Shown here: one piece after another, positions 13,412 to 23,806 of the stretch
Numbering within the stretch: the first letter of the stretch is position 1
Layout of the letters: each line of letters begins with the position of its first letter
Assembly: GCF_016735685.1 (NCBI RefSeq)
Contig: NZ_JAERRA010000001.1
Span: 1,240,001 to 1,304,000, forward strand
DNA from: Piscinibacter lacus
Lineage (GTDB): Bacteria; Pseudomonadota; Gammaproteobacteria; Burkholderiales; Burkholderiaceae_C
Reading direction: 5' to 3'
DNA length: 64,000 nt
Notes under the pieces: generated by a model
The model's database searches: none
Told to the model about the DNA's origin: nothing
The model's input: only the letters and a program-made list of their open reading frames with translations
Translations under genes and position numbers: made by a program

Positions 13412-13445
13412 TCTTGGCCCGGCAGCCAGTCCCGCCCTGCGCAAC

Positions 13446-13520
13446 TGGCCTCCCCAACAGGAATCGAACCTGTATCTGAGCCTTAGGAGGGCCCCGTTCT
13501 ATCCATTGAACTACAGGGAG
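13446..13520 (-). tRNA. tRNA-Arg(CCT)
   Basis: Reading the minus strand, the 7-bp acceptor stem CTCCCTG/TGGGGAG, D-arm GTTC-AATGGAT-AGAAC, anticodon stem GGGCC/GGCTC with loop CTCCTAA and T-arm GGTTCGATTCC form a complete cloverleaf. Anticodon is CCT, reading AGG. The discriminator G and the terminal CCA are encoded. 75 nt. It lies between convergent hemW and the acylase gene; CACAAT at 13532-13537 (minus strand) is a possible -10. Confidence 0.95.
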
Positions 13521-13560
13521 GTGTGGCGCGGCTGGATTGTGCCCGAGGGGTGGCTGGGCC

Positions 13561-16044
13561 TCAGCGGGGCAGCAGGCGCAGCATCTGGCCGGGTTCGGTG
13601 TCGGGCCACAGCATGACGGTCTGGCCCTTGGCCCAGCGGGGCTGGAAGTCGCGGTAGCCGGGGCTGAAGACGAGGCCGCTCTGGCCGCTGGGGTGGATGA
13701 CGCGGGAGCGGCGCGGGTCGCCCACGTCCATCAGCAGGCGCAGGCTGGCGGCGTGTTCGGTCTGGTAGGGCAGCAGGCCGCTGGCGGGGTCGCTGGCCAG
13801 CCAGACGCGGGTGGCGTCCAGGGTGTAGGTGTCGCCGCCGACGGGGGTTTGCAGTTCGAAGTGCGGCCGCAGCAGGGGCAGCTTGCTGAAGGGGCGGTGT
13901 TCGGCCCGCGCCAGGTGGGCGCGCGACCAGCGCCAGGTGGCCGGCTCATGGCCTTGCAGGCGCTCCAGTTCCTCCAGCGCCACGCCCAGGGCGCGGTCGA
14001 TCTGGTCGGTGCAGCTTTCGCGCTCGGGGGTGCCCATGTCGTCGCACCACCAGGCGTCGTCGCGTTGCAGCACGCCGAGCAGGGCGTCGTGGAAGCTGCG
14101 CACGCCGAGTTCGCGCTCGTAGCGTTCGGCGCCGATCTGGTCGGCGAAGACGCCGCGCCCGAGGTGCCGCAGCCAGGCCCAGAAGATGAGGGGTTCGGCG
14201 GCATCGGGCTCCATCCGCCCGTCCCAGCCCGCCAGCAGGGCGCGGGCCTGGGGCGCCAGGGGGTGGTTGCTGCGCGCGGCGCGCAGGCGGTCGAGCAGGG
14301 CCAGGGCGAAGAGCGAGCGCCGGTCGCGCTGCATGGCGGCGAAGCTGTCCAGGTCGTGTATGGGCCGGCTGTCCAGCAGTTGCTGGATGCGGCGGTGGCG
14401 GAAGGGCAGGCTCCAGTCGCTGCCGATCTCGTGCGGGTAGTTGGGGCCGTGGATGCGCTGGTTGGCGCTGGCCAGCCAGCCGCGCGGCGGGTCCAGTTCG
14501 CGCGGGGTTTCGGCCGGGGGCAGGAAGCCGGCCCAGTCGTAGCGGCTGTCCCAGCCGGGGGCGGGCACGCGGCCGCGCAGGTCGTTGTCGGCCTTGCGCA
14601 GGGGCACGCGGCCCAGGCTGACCTGGGCGATGCGGCGCCGGTCGGCGACGATGACGTTCTGCATCGGCGCGACATAGCTGCTGCCGGCGGCGATGAATTC
14701 GTCGACGCTGCGCGCCCGGTTGAAGCCCAGGCCGGCGGCCAGGGTGCCGGTGTCGGGGTCCAGCGCGGTCCAGCGCAGGGCCAGGGCGTAGCCGGGGGCC
14801 TCGGGCCGCGGCGGGTGGGTGCCGGTCAGGCCCTGGGTGGCGGGGCTTTCGGCGTCGGAAATGATGGGGCCGTGGCGGCTGCGCCGGGCGACGAAGACGA
14901 CATCCGGTTCGCCGCGCACGCCGATGCGCTCGGGGAAGGTCTCGAAGGTCGCCCAGCCTTCCGGGCCCTCGCCGCTGCGGTAGCGCTGCGGGTTCCGGGG
15001 GTCGATCTGCTCGACGTAGAGGTCCTGCACATCCGGGAAGGTGTTGGTGAAGGACCAGGCCAGGTGCTCGTTCTGGCCCAGCACCACCATGGGCAGGGCG
15101 GGCAGGGTGGCGCCAGCCACGCGCAGGCCGGGCGCTTCCAGCCGGGCCAGGTACCAGAGCGCCGGCGTGCTCAGGCGCAGGTGCGGGTCGTTGGCGACCA
15201 GGGGATGGCCGGTGGCGCTGTGCCGGCCGGAGACGGCCCAGTTGTTCGAGCCCGTGCCCTCGACGCCGCCCTGCAGCAGGGCGTCCCAGAAGGCCGAGCC
15301 CGCCGCTGCGGGCGCACTGCCGGCGGCGGCGGCGCTGCCCGGCCGGCCGCTGCCGGCCAGCTTGAGGCGGGTGTAGAGCTCGCCGTAGTCGCGCAGTTGC
15401 GGTGGCCGCTCGCCCTCGTAGCCGGGCAGCAGCTCGTCGATGCGCTCGGCCGGCAGGAAGAGGCTCAGCCGCAGGCGCAGCAGCTCGCTGCGCCAGTTGC
15501 CGCCCAGGTCCCAGGCCATGATGATCGACCAGGCCAGGCTGTCGACCGGCGTCCAGGGCTCGGGCTGCAGGCCGAGCACCAGGAACTCGGGCGGCCGCGC
15601 CCGCATGTGCTCGTCGACATAGGCATTGATGCCGGCGCTGTAGGCCTCCAGCGCACGGCGGCTCAGGGGATCGGCCTTGGCCCATTGCTCCTGGGCGGCG
15701 CGCCGCACGCCGAGCGCGCGCAGGAACTTGTCGTGGCCCAGGGCCTCGCGGCCGAAGAGCTCGGCCAGCCGGCCCGAGCCGATGCGGCGGTGCAGCTCAA
15801 GCTGCCAGAGCCGGTCCTGCGCATGCGCGAAACCCAGGCCGAACCAGGCATCCTCGGCCGCCCCGGCGCGGATGGTGGGGATGCCGTTCGCATCGCGCTC
15901 GATCGACAGCCGCGACAGCGGCCCGCGCACCGAGATCTCGCCCGAGCGCTGCGGCAGGGCCCGCAGGGTGTAGGTCCAGACCAGGATGCCGAGCAGGCCG
16001 GTCAGCAGCAGCAGGGCGATCAGGATGCGGCGCAGCAGGACCAT
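13561..16044 (-). CDS. Penicillin acylase family hydrolase (Ntn type), membrane-anchored
   Basis: 827 residues from the ATG at 16044. One N-terminal hydrophobic segment (ILIALLLLTGLLGILVW) serves as signal peptide or membrane anchor, so the enzyme is periplasmic. The N-terminal alpha-chain region contains GLGFAHAQDRLWQLELHRR. The beta-chain would start at Ser266 in GTGSNNWAVSG, the usual autocatalytic cleavage site and nucleophile of Ntn hydrolases. Further family landmarks are NDPHL and ASANQRI. Substrates of the family include beta-lactam side chains and N-acyl-homoserine lactones; which applies here is not visible. A Gly/Ala-rich linker (~245-262) precedes the nucleophile, fitting a processed spacer peptide. 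Confidence 0.9.
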   Translation of the reverse strand: MVLLRRILIALLLLTGLLGILVWTYTLRALPQRSGEISVRGPLSRLSIERDANGIPTIRAGAAEDAWFGLGFAHAQDRLWQLELHRRIGSGRLAELFGREALGHDKFLRALGVRRAAQEQWAKADPLSRRALEAYSAGINAYVDEHMRARPPEFLVLGLQPEPWTPVDSLAWSIIMAWDLGGNWRSELLRLRLSLFLPAERIDELLPGYEGERPPQLRDYGELYTRLKLAGSGRPGSAAAAGSAPAAAGSAFWDALLQGGVEGTGSNNWAVSGRHSATGHPLVANDPHLRLSTPALWYLARLEAPGLRVAGATLPALPMVVLGQNEHLAWSFTNTFPDVQDLYVEQIDPRNPQRYRSGEGPEGWATFETFPERIGVRGEPDVVFVARRSRHGPIISDAESPATQGLTGTHPPRPEAPGYALALRWTALDPDTGTLAAGLGFNRARSVDEFIAAGSSYVAPMQNVIVADRRRIAQVSLGRVPLRKADNDLRGRVPAPGWDSRYDWAGFLPPAETPRELDPPRGWLASANQRIHGPNYPHEIGSDWSLPFRHRRIQQLLDSRPIHDLDSFAAMQRDRRSLFALALLDRLRAARSNHPLAPQARALLAGWDGRMEPDAAEPLIFWAWLRHLGRGVFADQIGAERYERELGVRSFHDALLGVLQRDDAWWCDDMGTPERESCTDQIDRALGVALEELERLQGHEPATWRWSRAHLARAEHRPFSKLPLLRPHFELQTPVGGDTYTLDATRVWLASDPASGLLPYQTEHAASLRLLMDVGDPRRSRVIHPSGQSGLVFSPGYRDFQPRWAKGQTVMLWPDTEPGQMLRLLPR

Positions 16045-16239
16045 CGGGGACAAGGGGGGCAGGGCGGGCAGGGAATGCAGCGCGGGCCTGAAGTCTGGAC
16101 CGCAGCGCCCCCGACCGCGCCCCGGGCAAGCCCCGGGGCGGACCCCCTTGACCCGGCCCCGAGCGCGCCGACCGCCTTGGGGCCGCAAGGCCCGGCCGGT
16201 CGCCCGCCCGCGGGGCCAGACGGGCACAATCCGCCGCCC

Positions 16240-17259
16240 ATGGCGACACTGAACATCATCCTCCTGGACGACCACCAGGATGCGGTCCGCAAGCTGGCCT
16301 GCGCGGCCGCGCTGGACGGCTTCAACTTCAAGGTCTTCACCAACTCGGTCAAGGGCATCGGCCAGCTCGCGGTGCGGCTCAAGGATGCCGACATCGTGAT
16401 CGCGGTGCGCGAGCGCACCAGCTTCCCGCGGCTGCTGCTGGAGCGCCTGCCGCGGCTGAAGCTGATCGCGCAGGTCGGCCCGGTCGGCGAGCACATCGAT
16501 GTCGAGGCCTGCACCCGCCTGGGCATTGCGGTGGCCGAGTCGCTGGAAGGCCCGGCCGCGCCGGCCGAGCTGACCTGGGCCCTGGTGCAGGCCGCCAGCC
16601 GGCGGCTGCCGCAGTACATCGCCCACCTCAAGCACGGTGCCTGGCAGCAGTCCGGCCTGAAGGCCGCGGCCATGCCGCCGAACTTCAGCCTGGGCACGCT
16701 GCTGGAGGGGCGCCAGCTCGGCCTCTGGGGCTACGGGCAGGTCGGCCGCCGGGTGGCCGGCTACGGCCGCGCCTTCGGCATGAAGGTGCAGGTCTGGGGC
16801 AGCGAGGCCTCGCGTGCCCGCGCCGTGGCCGATGGCTACGAGGCCGCGCCCAGCCGCGAGGCCTTCTTTGCCGAAAGCGATGTGCTGAGCCTGCACCTGC
16901 GCCTGGTCGAGGCCACCCGCGGCCTGATCGGCCCCGAGGACCTGGCCCGCATGAAGCCCGAGGCCCTGCTGGTCAACACCTCGCAGGCCGAGCTGATCCA
17001 GGACGGCGCGCTGGTCTCCGCCCTCAACCGCGGCCGGCCCGGCCTGGCCGCCATCGACGTGTTCGAGAGCGAGCCCATCCTCCAGGGCCATCCCCTGCTG
17101 CGGCTGGAGAACGCGATCTGCACGCCGCACATCGGCCATGTCGAGCGCAGCGCCTACGAATCGGCCTTCGCCGCCGCCTTCGCGAACGTGCTGGCCTTCA
17201 TCCAGCGCGCGCCCACCGGCATCGTCAACCCCGAGGCGCTGAAGGTGACCCAGCGGTGA
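16240..17259 (+). CDS. D-2-hydroxyacid dehydrogenase family protein with atypical active site
   Basis: 339 residues from ATG 16240. The NAD-binding fold is clear (LGLWGYGQVGRRVA), as are DVFESEP, carrying the family Glu, and CTPHIGH, carrying the catalytic His. The conserved active-site segment that normally reads N-T-x-R-G has Q-A in place of R-G (VNTSQAELI), so the substrate-carboxylate-binding Arg is replaced by Gln249. The protein may therefore use an unusual substrate or have lost dehydrogenase activity. The 3' end overlaps the MFS gene (GTGA), so the two are coupled. A 195-base gap to the divergent acylase gene holds its promoter. Confidence 0.85.
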   Translation: MATLNIILLDDHQDAVRKLACAAALDGFNFKVFTNSVKGIGQLAVRLKDADIVIAVRERTSFPRLLLERLPRLKLIAQVGPVGEHIDVEACTRLGIAVAESLEGPAAPAELTWALVQAASRRLPQYIAHLKHGAWQQSGLKAAAMPPNFSLGTLLEGRQLGLWGYGQVGRRVAGYGRAFGMKVQVWGSEASRARAVADGYEAAPSREAFFAESDVLSLHLRLVEATRGLIGPEDLARMKPEALLVNTSQAELIQDGALVSALNRGRPGLAAIDVFESEPILQGHPLLRLENAICTPHIGHVERSAYESAFAAAFANVLAFIQRAPTGIVNPEALKVTQR

Positions 17260-18449
17260 ACCCGGCCGCGGCCGGCGACGAGGCCCGCGCCCGCGCGCTG
17301 CGGGCCAGCCGCTGGGCGCTGCTGTTCGGCAACTTCGCGATCGGCTGCGGGGTGATGGTGACGGTCGGTTCGCTCAACGACCTGAGCCAGTCGCTGGGTG
17401 TCAGCGTGGCCGATGGCGGCCGCCTGATCGCGCTGGCCGCCGCCACCATGTGCCTGAGCGCGCCGCTGGCCGCCGGCATCGTCGCCGGCTTCGACCGCCG
17501 CCGCCTGCTGACCGCCGCCCTGGCCTGGTATGCCGTCGGCCACCTGCTCTGCGCCTTCGCGCCGGACTATGGCGCGCTGATGGTGCTGCGGGCGCTGACG
17601 GTGCTGACCGCCTCGGTCTTCACCCCGCAGGCCGCCGCGGCCATGGGCGTGCTGGCGCCGCCCGCGCAACGCGGCGGGGCGATCGGCTTCGTCTTCCTGG
17701 GCTGGTCGCTGGCGCTGGTGCTGGGCATGCCGCTGCATAGTTGGATCGGCGAGACCTTCGGCTGGCGCTGGGCCTTCGGCCTTGTGGCCGTGCTGGCGGG
17801 CGCGGCGGCGGCCTGGCTCTGGCGGGTGGTGCCCGACGGCATCCGGCCGCCGGCCGTCAGCGCCAGCGCCTGGCGCGAGCTGCTGACGCATCCGGCCCTG
17901 ATGGCCGTGGTCGCCGTCACCGCGCTGCAAAGCGCCGGCCAGTTCGGCGTGCAGGCCTATCTGGCGCCCTACTACCGCCAGCAGCTCGGCGCCGATGCCA
18001 CCACCATCAGCCTGCTGTTCTTCTGGGCCGGCCTGTGCGGCCTGATCGGCAATGTGCTGATGACCCGCCACGTCGACCGCCTGGGCCCGCCGCGCGCCGT
18101 GCTGCTGACGCTGGGCGCGATCGCCTTCAGCCTGGCGATCTGGCCGCTGGCCGGCTCGCCGCTGGCGGTGGCCTTGGTCATCGTGCCCTGGGCGCTGGGC
18201 GGCTTCGCGACCAGCTCGGCCCAGCAGGCCCGGCTCAGCGCGGCGGCGCCGGCCCTGGCGCCGGCCCTGCTGGCGCTCAACAGCTCGGCCATCTACCTGG
18301 GCCATGCCGCCGGCTCGGCCAGCGGCGGCCTGATCGTCACCGCCCAGGGCTATGCCGGACTGGCGCCAGTGGGGCTGCTGTGGATCCTGTCGGCCGCCGG
18401 CCTCAGCGTCTGGGCCGAGCGGCGGCTGCAGCGCGGGGCGCGGGCCTGA
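17256..18449 (+). CDS. MFS transporter
   Basis: 397 residues starting with GTG 17256, which overlaps the stop of the preceding dehydrogenase gene. About 12 hydrophobic segments are visible, with an Arg-rich loop between segments 2 and 3 (GFDRRRLL) typical of the major facilitator superfamily; general layout resembles the DHA1/arabinose-efflux (AraJ-like) group. Substrate unknown. Coupling to the dehydrogenase-like gene suggests a shared pathway, for instance export or import of its substrate. Confidence 0.88.
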   Translation: MNPAAAGDEARARALRASRWALLFGNFAIGCGVMVTVGSLNDLSQSLGVSVADGGRLIALAAATMCLSAPLAAGIVAGFDRRRLLTAALAWYAVGHLLCAFAPDYGALMVLRALTVLTASVFTPQAAAAMGVLAPPAQRGGAIGFVFLGWSLALVLGMPLHSWIGETFGWRWAFGLVAVLAGAAAAWLWRVVPDGIRPPAVSASAWRELLTHPALMAVVAVTALQSAGQFGVQAYLAPYYRQQLGADATTISLLFFWAGLCGLIGNVLMTRHVDRLGPPRAVLLTLGAIAFSLAIWPLAGSPLAVALVIVPWALGGFATSSAQQARLSAAAPALAPALLALNSSAIYLGHAAGSASGGLIVTAQGYAGLAPVGLLWILSAAGLSVWAERRLQRGARA

Positions 18450-18457
18450 GGCCCGGC

Positions 18458-18814
18458 TCAGTTCGGGTTGTCGTAGAAGACGTACTGCGAGAAATCGCTC
18501 AGCTCGAAGTACACGCGCTTCTCGCCGGCATCCACCGTGCCGTTCAGGTTCAGGTCGATCACGCCGTAGCCGAAGCGGTAGCTGCGGGCATTGCCGTCCT
18601 GCGTGCCCAGGGCCGTGCTGAGCTTGTCGATCTTCAGGAAGCGCTTGACGACCACGCCGTTGGAATAGACCTCCAGGATGCCGTCGGTGCCGGTCCAGTT
18701 CTGCAGGTCGCGCTTGATCTGGTTCTGCGTCTCCTGCGTGCAGGCGCCCAGCATCAGGGCCAGGGTGCCCAGGGCGATCCAGGCGGCGGGGCGGCGGGCG
18801 GTCGGGCGGTTCAT
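18458..18814 (-). CDS. Small hypothetical lipoprotein
   Basis: 118 residues from the ATG at 18814, chosen because GAGGAG (18823-18828) sits 8 bases upstream; a GTG nine bases earlier overlaps that site. Signal peptide with lipobox LMLGAC (lipidated Cys followed by Thr-Gln, so outer-membrane sorting is expected). The mature ~95 residues contain VYSNGVVVKRFLKIDKLSTA and VIDLNLNGTVDAGEKRVYFE; DLNLNGTVDAGE is reminiscent of a short EF-hand/dockerin-like loop. No family recognised. Downstream of rlmB on the same strand (19 bases). Confidence 0.7.
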   Translation of the reverse strand: MNRPTARRPAAWIALGTLALMLGACTQETQNQIKRDLQNWTGTDGILEVYSNGVVVKRFLKIDKLSTALGTQDGNARSYRFGYGVIDLNLNGTVDAGEKRVYFELSDFSQYVFYDNPN

Positions 18815-18833
18815 GGCGGGCACTCCTCGGGGT

Positions 18834-19580
18834 TCAGGTGCGGCGCTGGCGCAGCGCCTCGTAGAGGCAGATGCCGCTGGCGACCGAAACGTTCAGGCTT
18901 TCCACCGCGCCGGCCATGGGGAGGGCGACACGCTGGTCGCAGGTCTTGCGGGTGAGCTGGCGCAGGCCGGGGCCCTCGGCGCCGAGCACCAGGGCGACGG
19001 GCTGCTTCAGGTCGACGTCGTAGAGCGTGCCGCCTTCCTCGTCGGCCAGGCCGACGATCCACACGTTGCGCTCCTTCAGCTCGTTCAGGGTGCGGGCCAG
19101 GTTGGTGACCATGAAGTAGGGCACCGTCTCGGCCGCGCCGCTGGCCACCTTGCTCACGGTGGCGTTCACGCCCACCGCATGGTCCTTGGGCGCGATCACG
19201 GCATGTGCCCCGGCGCCGTCGGCCACGCGCAGGCAGGCGCCGAGGTTGTGCGGGTCGGTCACGCCGTCGAGCACCAGCAGCAGCGGGGCCTCGCCGCGCG
19301 CCTCCACGGCCTCCAGCAGCTCGTCGAGCGACTTGGCCTGCGGCAGCTCCTTCACCCGGGCGACCACGCCCTGGTGGCGCGGGCTGCCGGCCAGGGCATT
19401 CAGCCGCGCGTCGTCGCTGTCGTGGCAGCGCAGGCCGGCCTCGCGGGCGCGGGCCAGAAAGTCCTTCATGCGCGCGTCGCGGCGGGCCGCGTCGACGTAG
19501 ACCTCGACGATGGAGGCCGGCGCGGTCTTGAGCCGCACGGTGACGGCATGGAAGCCGATGAGCAGGCGGGCGGCGCTCAT
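18834..19580 (-). CDS. rlmB: 23S rRNA (guanosine-2'-O)-methyltransferase RlmB
   Basis: 248 residues, SpoU/TrmH family SPOUT enzyme that methylates G2251 of 23S rRNA. N-terminal substrate-binding domain ([20 protein letters not shown]), then motif 1 [20 protein letters not shown], motif 2 [13 protein letters not shown] and motif 3 [18 protein letters not shown], all intact. Its ATG overlaps the purL stop by one base, so it is read with purL on one transcript. Confidence 0.95.
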   Translation of the reverse strand: MSAARLLIGFHAVTVRLKTAPASIVEVYVDAARRDARMKDFLARAREAGLRCHDSDDARLNALAGSPRHQGVVARVKELPQAKSLDELLEAVEARGEAPLLLVLDGVTDPHNLGACLRVADGAGAHAVIAPKDHAVGVNATVSKVASGAAETVPYFMVTNLARTLNELKERNVWIVGLADEEGGTLYDVDLKQPVALVLGAEGPGLRQLTRKTCDQRVALPMAGAVESLNVSVASGICLYEALRQRRT

Positions 19581-22500
19581 CAGGCGACCCAGGCCCGGGC
19601 GTTGCGGAACATGCGCAGCCAGGGGCTGTCCGCCGCCACCTCGCCCGGCGTCCAGCTGAACTGGGCGTTGCGGAAGACGCGTTCGGGGTGGGGCATCATG
19701 GCCGTGAAGCGGCCGTCGGCCGTGGTGACCGCCGTCAGGCCGCCCGGGCTGCCGTTGGGGTTGAAGGGATAGGCCTCGGTGGCTTGGCCATGGTGGTCGA
19801 CGAAGCGCATCGCCGCGGCCACCGCCTTCGCATCCCCACGCTGCGAGAAGTCCGCCCGGCCTTCGCCGTGCGAGACAGCGATCGGCAGCCGGCTGCCGGC
19901 CATGCCGCGGAAGAAGATCGAGGGCGAATCCAGCACCTCGACCAGGCTGAGCCGGGCCTCGAATTGCTCGCTGCGGTTGCGCACGAAGCGCGGCCAGGCC
20001 GTGGCGCCCGGGATCAGCGGGGCCAGGGCGGCCAGCATCTGGCAGCCGTTGCAGACGCCCAGGGTGAAGGTGTCGCTGCGCTGGAAGTAGGCCGCGAAGG
20101 CCTCGGCCAGCGCCGGGTTGAAGAGGATGGAGCGGGCCCAGCCCTCGCCCGCGCCCAGGGTGTCGCCGTAGCTGAAGCCGCCGCAGGCGACCAGGCCCTG
20201 GAAGCCGTCGAGCCGCGCGCGGCCGGCCTGCAGGTCGCTCATGTGCACATCGTGCGTGGCGAAGCCGGCGCGGTGCATGGCGTAGGCCATCTCGACCTGG
20301 CTGTTGACGCCCTGCTCGCGCAGGATGGCCACCCTGGGCTTGGCGCCGGTGGCGATGAAGGGCGCGGCCACATCCTCGGCCGGGTCGAAGCTCAGGGCCA
20401 GATGCAGGCCCGGGTCGCCCTCGGCCCCGGCCGCGGCATGTTCGGCATCGGCGCATTCAGGGTGGTCGCGGTCGCGGGCGATGCGCCAGCTCACCTCGTC
20501 CCAGCTTTGCTGCAGGGCGCGCAGCGGCGCGCTGAAGATGGACTTGGCATCGCGCCAGACCTCCACCACGCCGCGGTCGTTGGGCTTGCCCACCACATGG
20601 CTGTGGGCCGACAGGCCATGCGCGCGCAGGGTGGCCATCACGGCATCGCGATCGGCGGTGGCGACCTGGATGAGCGCGCCGAGTTCTTCGTTGAAGAGTG
20701 CGCGCAGGGTCTGCTCGGCGCGGCGCGGGCCGACCTGGGTGGCCCAGTTCTTCGAATCGCCCACCTCGGCGCGGCTGTCGCGGATGCCGTCGCCCTCGGT
20801 GATCAGCAGGTCCACATTCAGGCTGAGGCCGAGCTGACCGGCGAAGGCCATCTCGCAAGCTGCCGCCCACAGGCCGCCGTCGCTGCGGTCGTGGTAGGCC
20901 AGCAGCTTGCCTTCGGCACGCAATTGGTTGATGGCGGCGACCAGGGCCTTGAGCAGCGCCGGCTCGTCCACATCGGGCACGCCGTCCACCGTGCGGTGCC
21001 CCGTCTGGCCTAGCACCTGGGCCAGCATGGAGCCGGCCATGCGCTTCCTGCCCTGGCCGAGGTCGATCAGGATCAGGCTGCTGTCGCCGCAGGCCGGGCG
21101 GCCGGGCGTGGCGGGCAGGCGCTGGAGCTGCGGGGTCAGGGTGCCGCGCACATCGTCCAGCGTGACGAAGCCGGTGACGATCAGGCTGACCGGGGCGGTG
21201 ACCTGCTTGGTCTCGCCCCCGTCCTGCCAGCGGCTGCGCATGGAGAGCGAGTCCTTGCCCACGGGCACGCCGATGCCCAGGGCCGGGCAGAGCTCCATGC
21301 CCACGGTCTTGACGGTGTCGTACAGGGCAGCATCCTCGCCCGGCTCGCCGCAAGCCGCCATCCAGTTGCAGCTCAGCTTGACGCGCGACAGCTCGATGGG
21401 CGCGGCCAGCAGGTTGGTGATGGCCTCGGCCACCGCCATGCGGCCGGAGGCCGGCGCGTCCAGGGCGGCCAGCGGCGTGCGCTCGCCCAGGGCCATGGCC
21501 TCGCCACGCAGGCCGGCATGGTCGGCCAGGGTCACGGCGCAGTCGGCCACCGGGATCTGCCAGGGGCCGACCATGGGGTCGCGGTGGCTCAGGCCGCCCA
21601 CCGTGCGGTCGCCGATGGTGATGAGGAAGCGCTTGCTCGCCACCGTCGGGTGGCGCAGCACGCGGTGCGCCACCTCGGCCAGCTCGACGCCGTCTAGGTC
21701 CAGCGGCCGGCCGTCCCAGGTGGCGCGCTGCACCTTGCGCTGCATCTTGGGCGGCTTGCCCAGCAGCACGGTCATGGGCATGTCGATGACGCGCTCGCCG
21801 CCGGGGCCGTCTTCCAGGATCAGCTCGGGCGCCTCGGTGGCCACGCCGACGACGGCATAGGGGCAGCGCTCGCGCGCGGCCATGGCATCGAAGACGGGCA
21901 GGCCGGCCGGGTCCAGGGCGATCACGTAGCGCTCCTGGCTCTCGTTGCACCAGATTTCCTTGGGCGCCAGGCCGGTCTCCTCCAGCGGCACCTTGCGCAG
22001 GTCGAAGGTGGCGCCCAGGCCCGCGCCGTCGACCAGCTCGGGGAAGGCATTGCTGATGCCGCCCGCGCCCACGTCGTGGATGGCCAGCACGGGGTTGGCC
22101 GCGCCCAGGCCGAAGCAGTGGTTGATGACCTCCTGCGCGCGGCGCTCGATCTCGGGGTTGCCGCGCTGCACGGAATCGAAGTCCAGCGAAGCCGCATTCA
22201 CGCCCGCCGCCATCGAGCTGGCCGCGCCGCCGCCCATGCCGATGCGCATGCCCGGGCCGCCGAGCTGGATCAGCAGGGTGCCGGCCTTGAAGGGAATCTT
22301 GGCCGTCTGCCCGTCCAGGATCTGGCCCAGGCCGCCCGCGATCATGATGGGCTTGTGATAACCGCGGCGGACCGGCGGCAGGGCCTGGCCGGCGAGCTGG
22401 CCGCCTTCGACCGTCTGCTCGTAGACGCGGAAATAGCCCGCCAGGTTGGGCCGGCCGAACTCGTTGTTGAAGGCCGCGCCGCCCAGCGGGCCCTCCGTCA

Positions 22501-23653
22501 TGATCTGCCGCGCGCTGGCGATGTGCTCGGGCTTGCCGACCGGGTCGCGCTCCCAGGGCTCGGCCAGGCCGGGCAGGTGCAGGTGGCTGACCGAGAAGCC
22601 GGTCAGGCCGGCCTTGGGCTTGGAGCCGCGGCCGGTGGCACCCTCGTCGCGGATCTCGCCGCCCGCGCCGGTCGAAGCGCCGGGGAAGGGGCTGATGGCG
22701 GTCGGGTGGTTGTGCGTCTCCACCTTCATCAGCACATGCGCGGTGGCGGGCTGCGCGACATAGGCGGGCGCATTGGTGTAGCCCTGCGGCGCCCAGCGCT
22801 CGATCGGGCCGCCTTCCATCACCGCGGCGTTGTCGCTGTAGGCGATGACGGTGCGCTGCGGCGCCAGCTTCTCGGTGTTGCGGATCATGCCGAACATGGA
22901 GAGCGGCTGCTTCTCGCCGTCGATCACGAAATCGGCATTGAAGATCTTGTGGCGGCAGTGCTCGCTGTTGGCCTGCGCGAACATCATCAGCTCGACATCG
23001 CTGGGCTTGCGGCCGAGCTGGGTGAAGGCGGCCACCAAGTAATCGATCTCGTCGCCCGACAGGGCCAGGCCGAAGGTGGTGTTGGCGGTCTCCAAGGCCG
23101 CCCGGCCCTGGCCGATCACGTCCACATGCTCCAGCGCCTGGCCGGGCTGCACCTCGAACAGGGCGCGGGCGGCCTCGCGCTCGAAGGCCACGCTCTCGGT
23201 CATGCGGTCGTGCAACAGGCGCGCGCAGGCGAGCTTCTCGGCCTCGCTCAAGGGCTGCACGCCGCCCAGCAGGCCGGTCTTCAGGCCGAGCAGGAATTCG
23301 GTGACGCGCTCGACGCGGTGCACGCCCGCGAGCCCGCAGTTGCGGGCGATGTCGGTGGCCTTGCTCGCCCAGGGCGAGACGGTGCCCAGGCGCGGCATCA
23401 CCACGATGCGCTCGACCGCCTTGCCGGCCTCGGGGCCGGGGTAGGGCTCGCCGTAGCGCAGCAGGGCGTCGAGCTTGTCCTGCGCCTCGCGGGCCGGGGC
23501 GGCATCCAGCGCCACCCAGTGCACGGCGCGGGCGTGGACGGCGGTGATCCGCGGTACCTCGGCCTGCAGCGCGGCCAGCAGCGCGCGCGCACGGAAATCG
23601 GACAGGGCGTTGCCGCCCTCGAAGGCGAGGATGACGGAGGCAGAGGCGGTCAT
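19580..23653 (-). CDS. purL: Phosphoribosylformylglycinamidine synthase
   Basis: 1357 residues, the large single-chain form of Gram-negatives (E. coli ~1295). Converts FGAR to FGAM with glutamine and ATP in purine synthesis. N-terminal PurS-like region, FGAM synthase core ([39 protein letters not shown]), and C-terminal class I glutamine amidotransferase with nucleophile Cys1201 in GVCNGCQML and the SHGEGR segment. Divergent from map with 153 bases between; followed by rlmB. Confidence 0.98.
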   Translation of the reverse strand: MTASASVILAFEGGNALSDFRARALLAALQAEVPRITAVHARAVHWVALDAAPAREAQDKLDALLRYGEPYPGPEAGKAVERIVVMPRLGTVSPWASKATDIARNCGLAGVHRVERVTEFLLGLKTGLLGGVQPLSEAEKLACARLLHDRMTESVAFEREAARALFEVQPGQALEHVDVIGQGRAALETANTTFGLALSGDEIDYLVAAFTQLGRKPSDVELMMFAQANSEHCRHKIFNADFVIDGEKQPLSMFGMIRNTEKLAPQRTVIAYSDNAAVMEGGPIERWAPQGYTNAPAYVAQPATAHVLMKVETHNHPTAISPFPGASTGAGGEIRDEGATGRGSKPKAGLTGFSVSHLHLPGLAEPWERDPVGKPEHIASARQIMTEGPLGGAAFNNEFGRPNLAGYFRVYEQTVEGGQLAGQALPPVRRGYHKPIMIAGGLGQILDGQTAKIPFKAGTLLIQLGGPGMRIGMGGGAASSMAAGVNAASLDFDSVQRGNPEIERRAQEVINHCFGLGAANPVLAIHDVGAGGISNAFPELVDGAGLGATFDLRKVPLEETGLAPKEIWCNESQERYVIALDPAGLPVFDAMAARERCPYAVVGVATEAPELILEDGPGGERVIDMPMTVLLGKPPKMQRKVQRATWDGRPLDLDGVELAEVAHRVLRHPTVASKRFLITIGDRTVGGLSHRDPMVGPWQIPVADCAVTLADHAGLRGEAMALGERTPLAALDAPASGRMAVAEAITNLLAAPIELSRVKLSCNWMAACGEPGEDAALYDTVKTVGMELCPALGIGVPVGKDSLSMRSRWQDGGETKQVTAPVSLIVTGFVTLDDVRGTLTPQLQRLPATPGRPACGDSSLILIDLGQGRKRMAGSMLAQVLGQTGHRTVDGVPDVDEPALLKALVAAINQLRAEGKLLAYHDRSDGGLWAAACEMAFAGQLGLSLNVDLLITEGDGIRDSRAEVGDSKNWATQVGPRRAEQTLRALFNEELGALIQVATADRDAVMATLRAHGLSAHSHVVGKPNDRGVVEVWRDAKSIFSAPLRALQQSWDEVSWRIARDRDHPECADAEHAAAGAEGDPGLHLALSFDPAEDVAAPFIATGAKPRVAILREQGVNSQVEMAYAMHRAGFATHDVHMSDLQAGRARLDGFQGLVACGGFSYGDTLGAGEGWARSILFNPALAEAFAAYFQRSDTFTLGVCNGCQMLAALAPLIPGATAWPRFVRNRSEQFEARLSLVEVLDSPSIFFRGMAGSRLPIAVSHGEGRADFSQRGDAKAVAAAMRFVDHHGQATEAYPFNPNGSPGGLTAVTTADGRFTAMMPHPERVFRNAQFSWTPGEVAADSPWLRMFRNARAWVA

Positions 23654-23806
23654 GCGGGGCGGGGGCCTGGGGGCCGCGGCAGGCGCGGCGGGGGAGGGCG
23701 TCCGGCGGCGCGGCCGGGGCCTCGAAAACCCGGAATTCTAGGTGGCGCCTTCGCCCGCCCGGCCCCGGGCACCAGCCGGCCCGGAGCGGCATTGGATAAT
23801 CGCCCA

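Noticed and set aside
16119..16139. Inverted repeat GCCCCGGG...CCCGGGGC in the acylase/dehydrogenase gap
   Set aside because: No T-run, lies between divergent genes where no terminator is expected; such GC repeats are common by chance here.
13537..16239. Long open frame on the plus strand opposite the acylase gene, in frame with the dehydrogenase
   Set aside because: It is the antisense of a well-supported acylase gene; GC-rich codon use leaves long stop-free antisense frames. The dehydrogenase starts at 16240.
19688..23800. Long plus-strand open frames opposite purL
   Set aside because: Low-complexity Gly/Ala/Val/Asp composition without motifs; purL on the other strand is full length and conserved.
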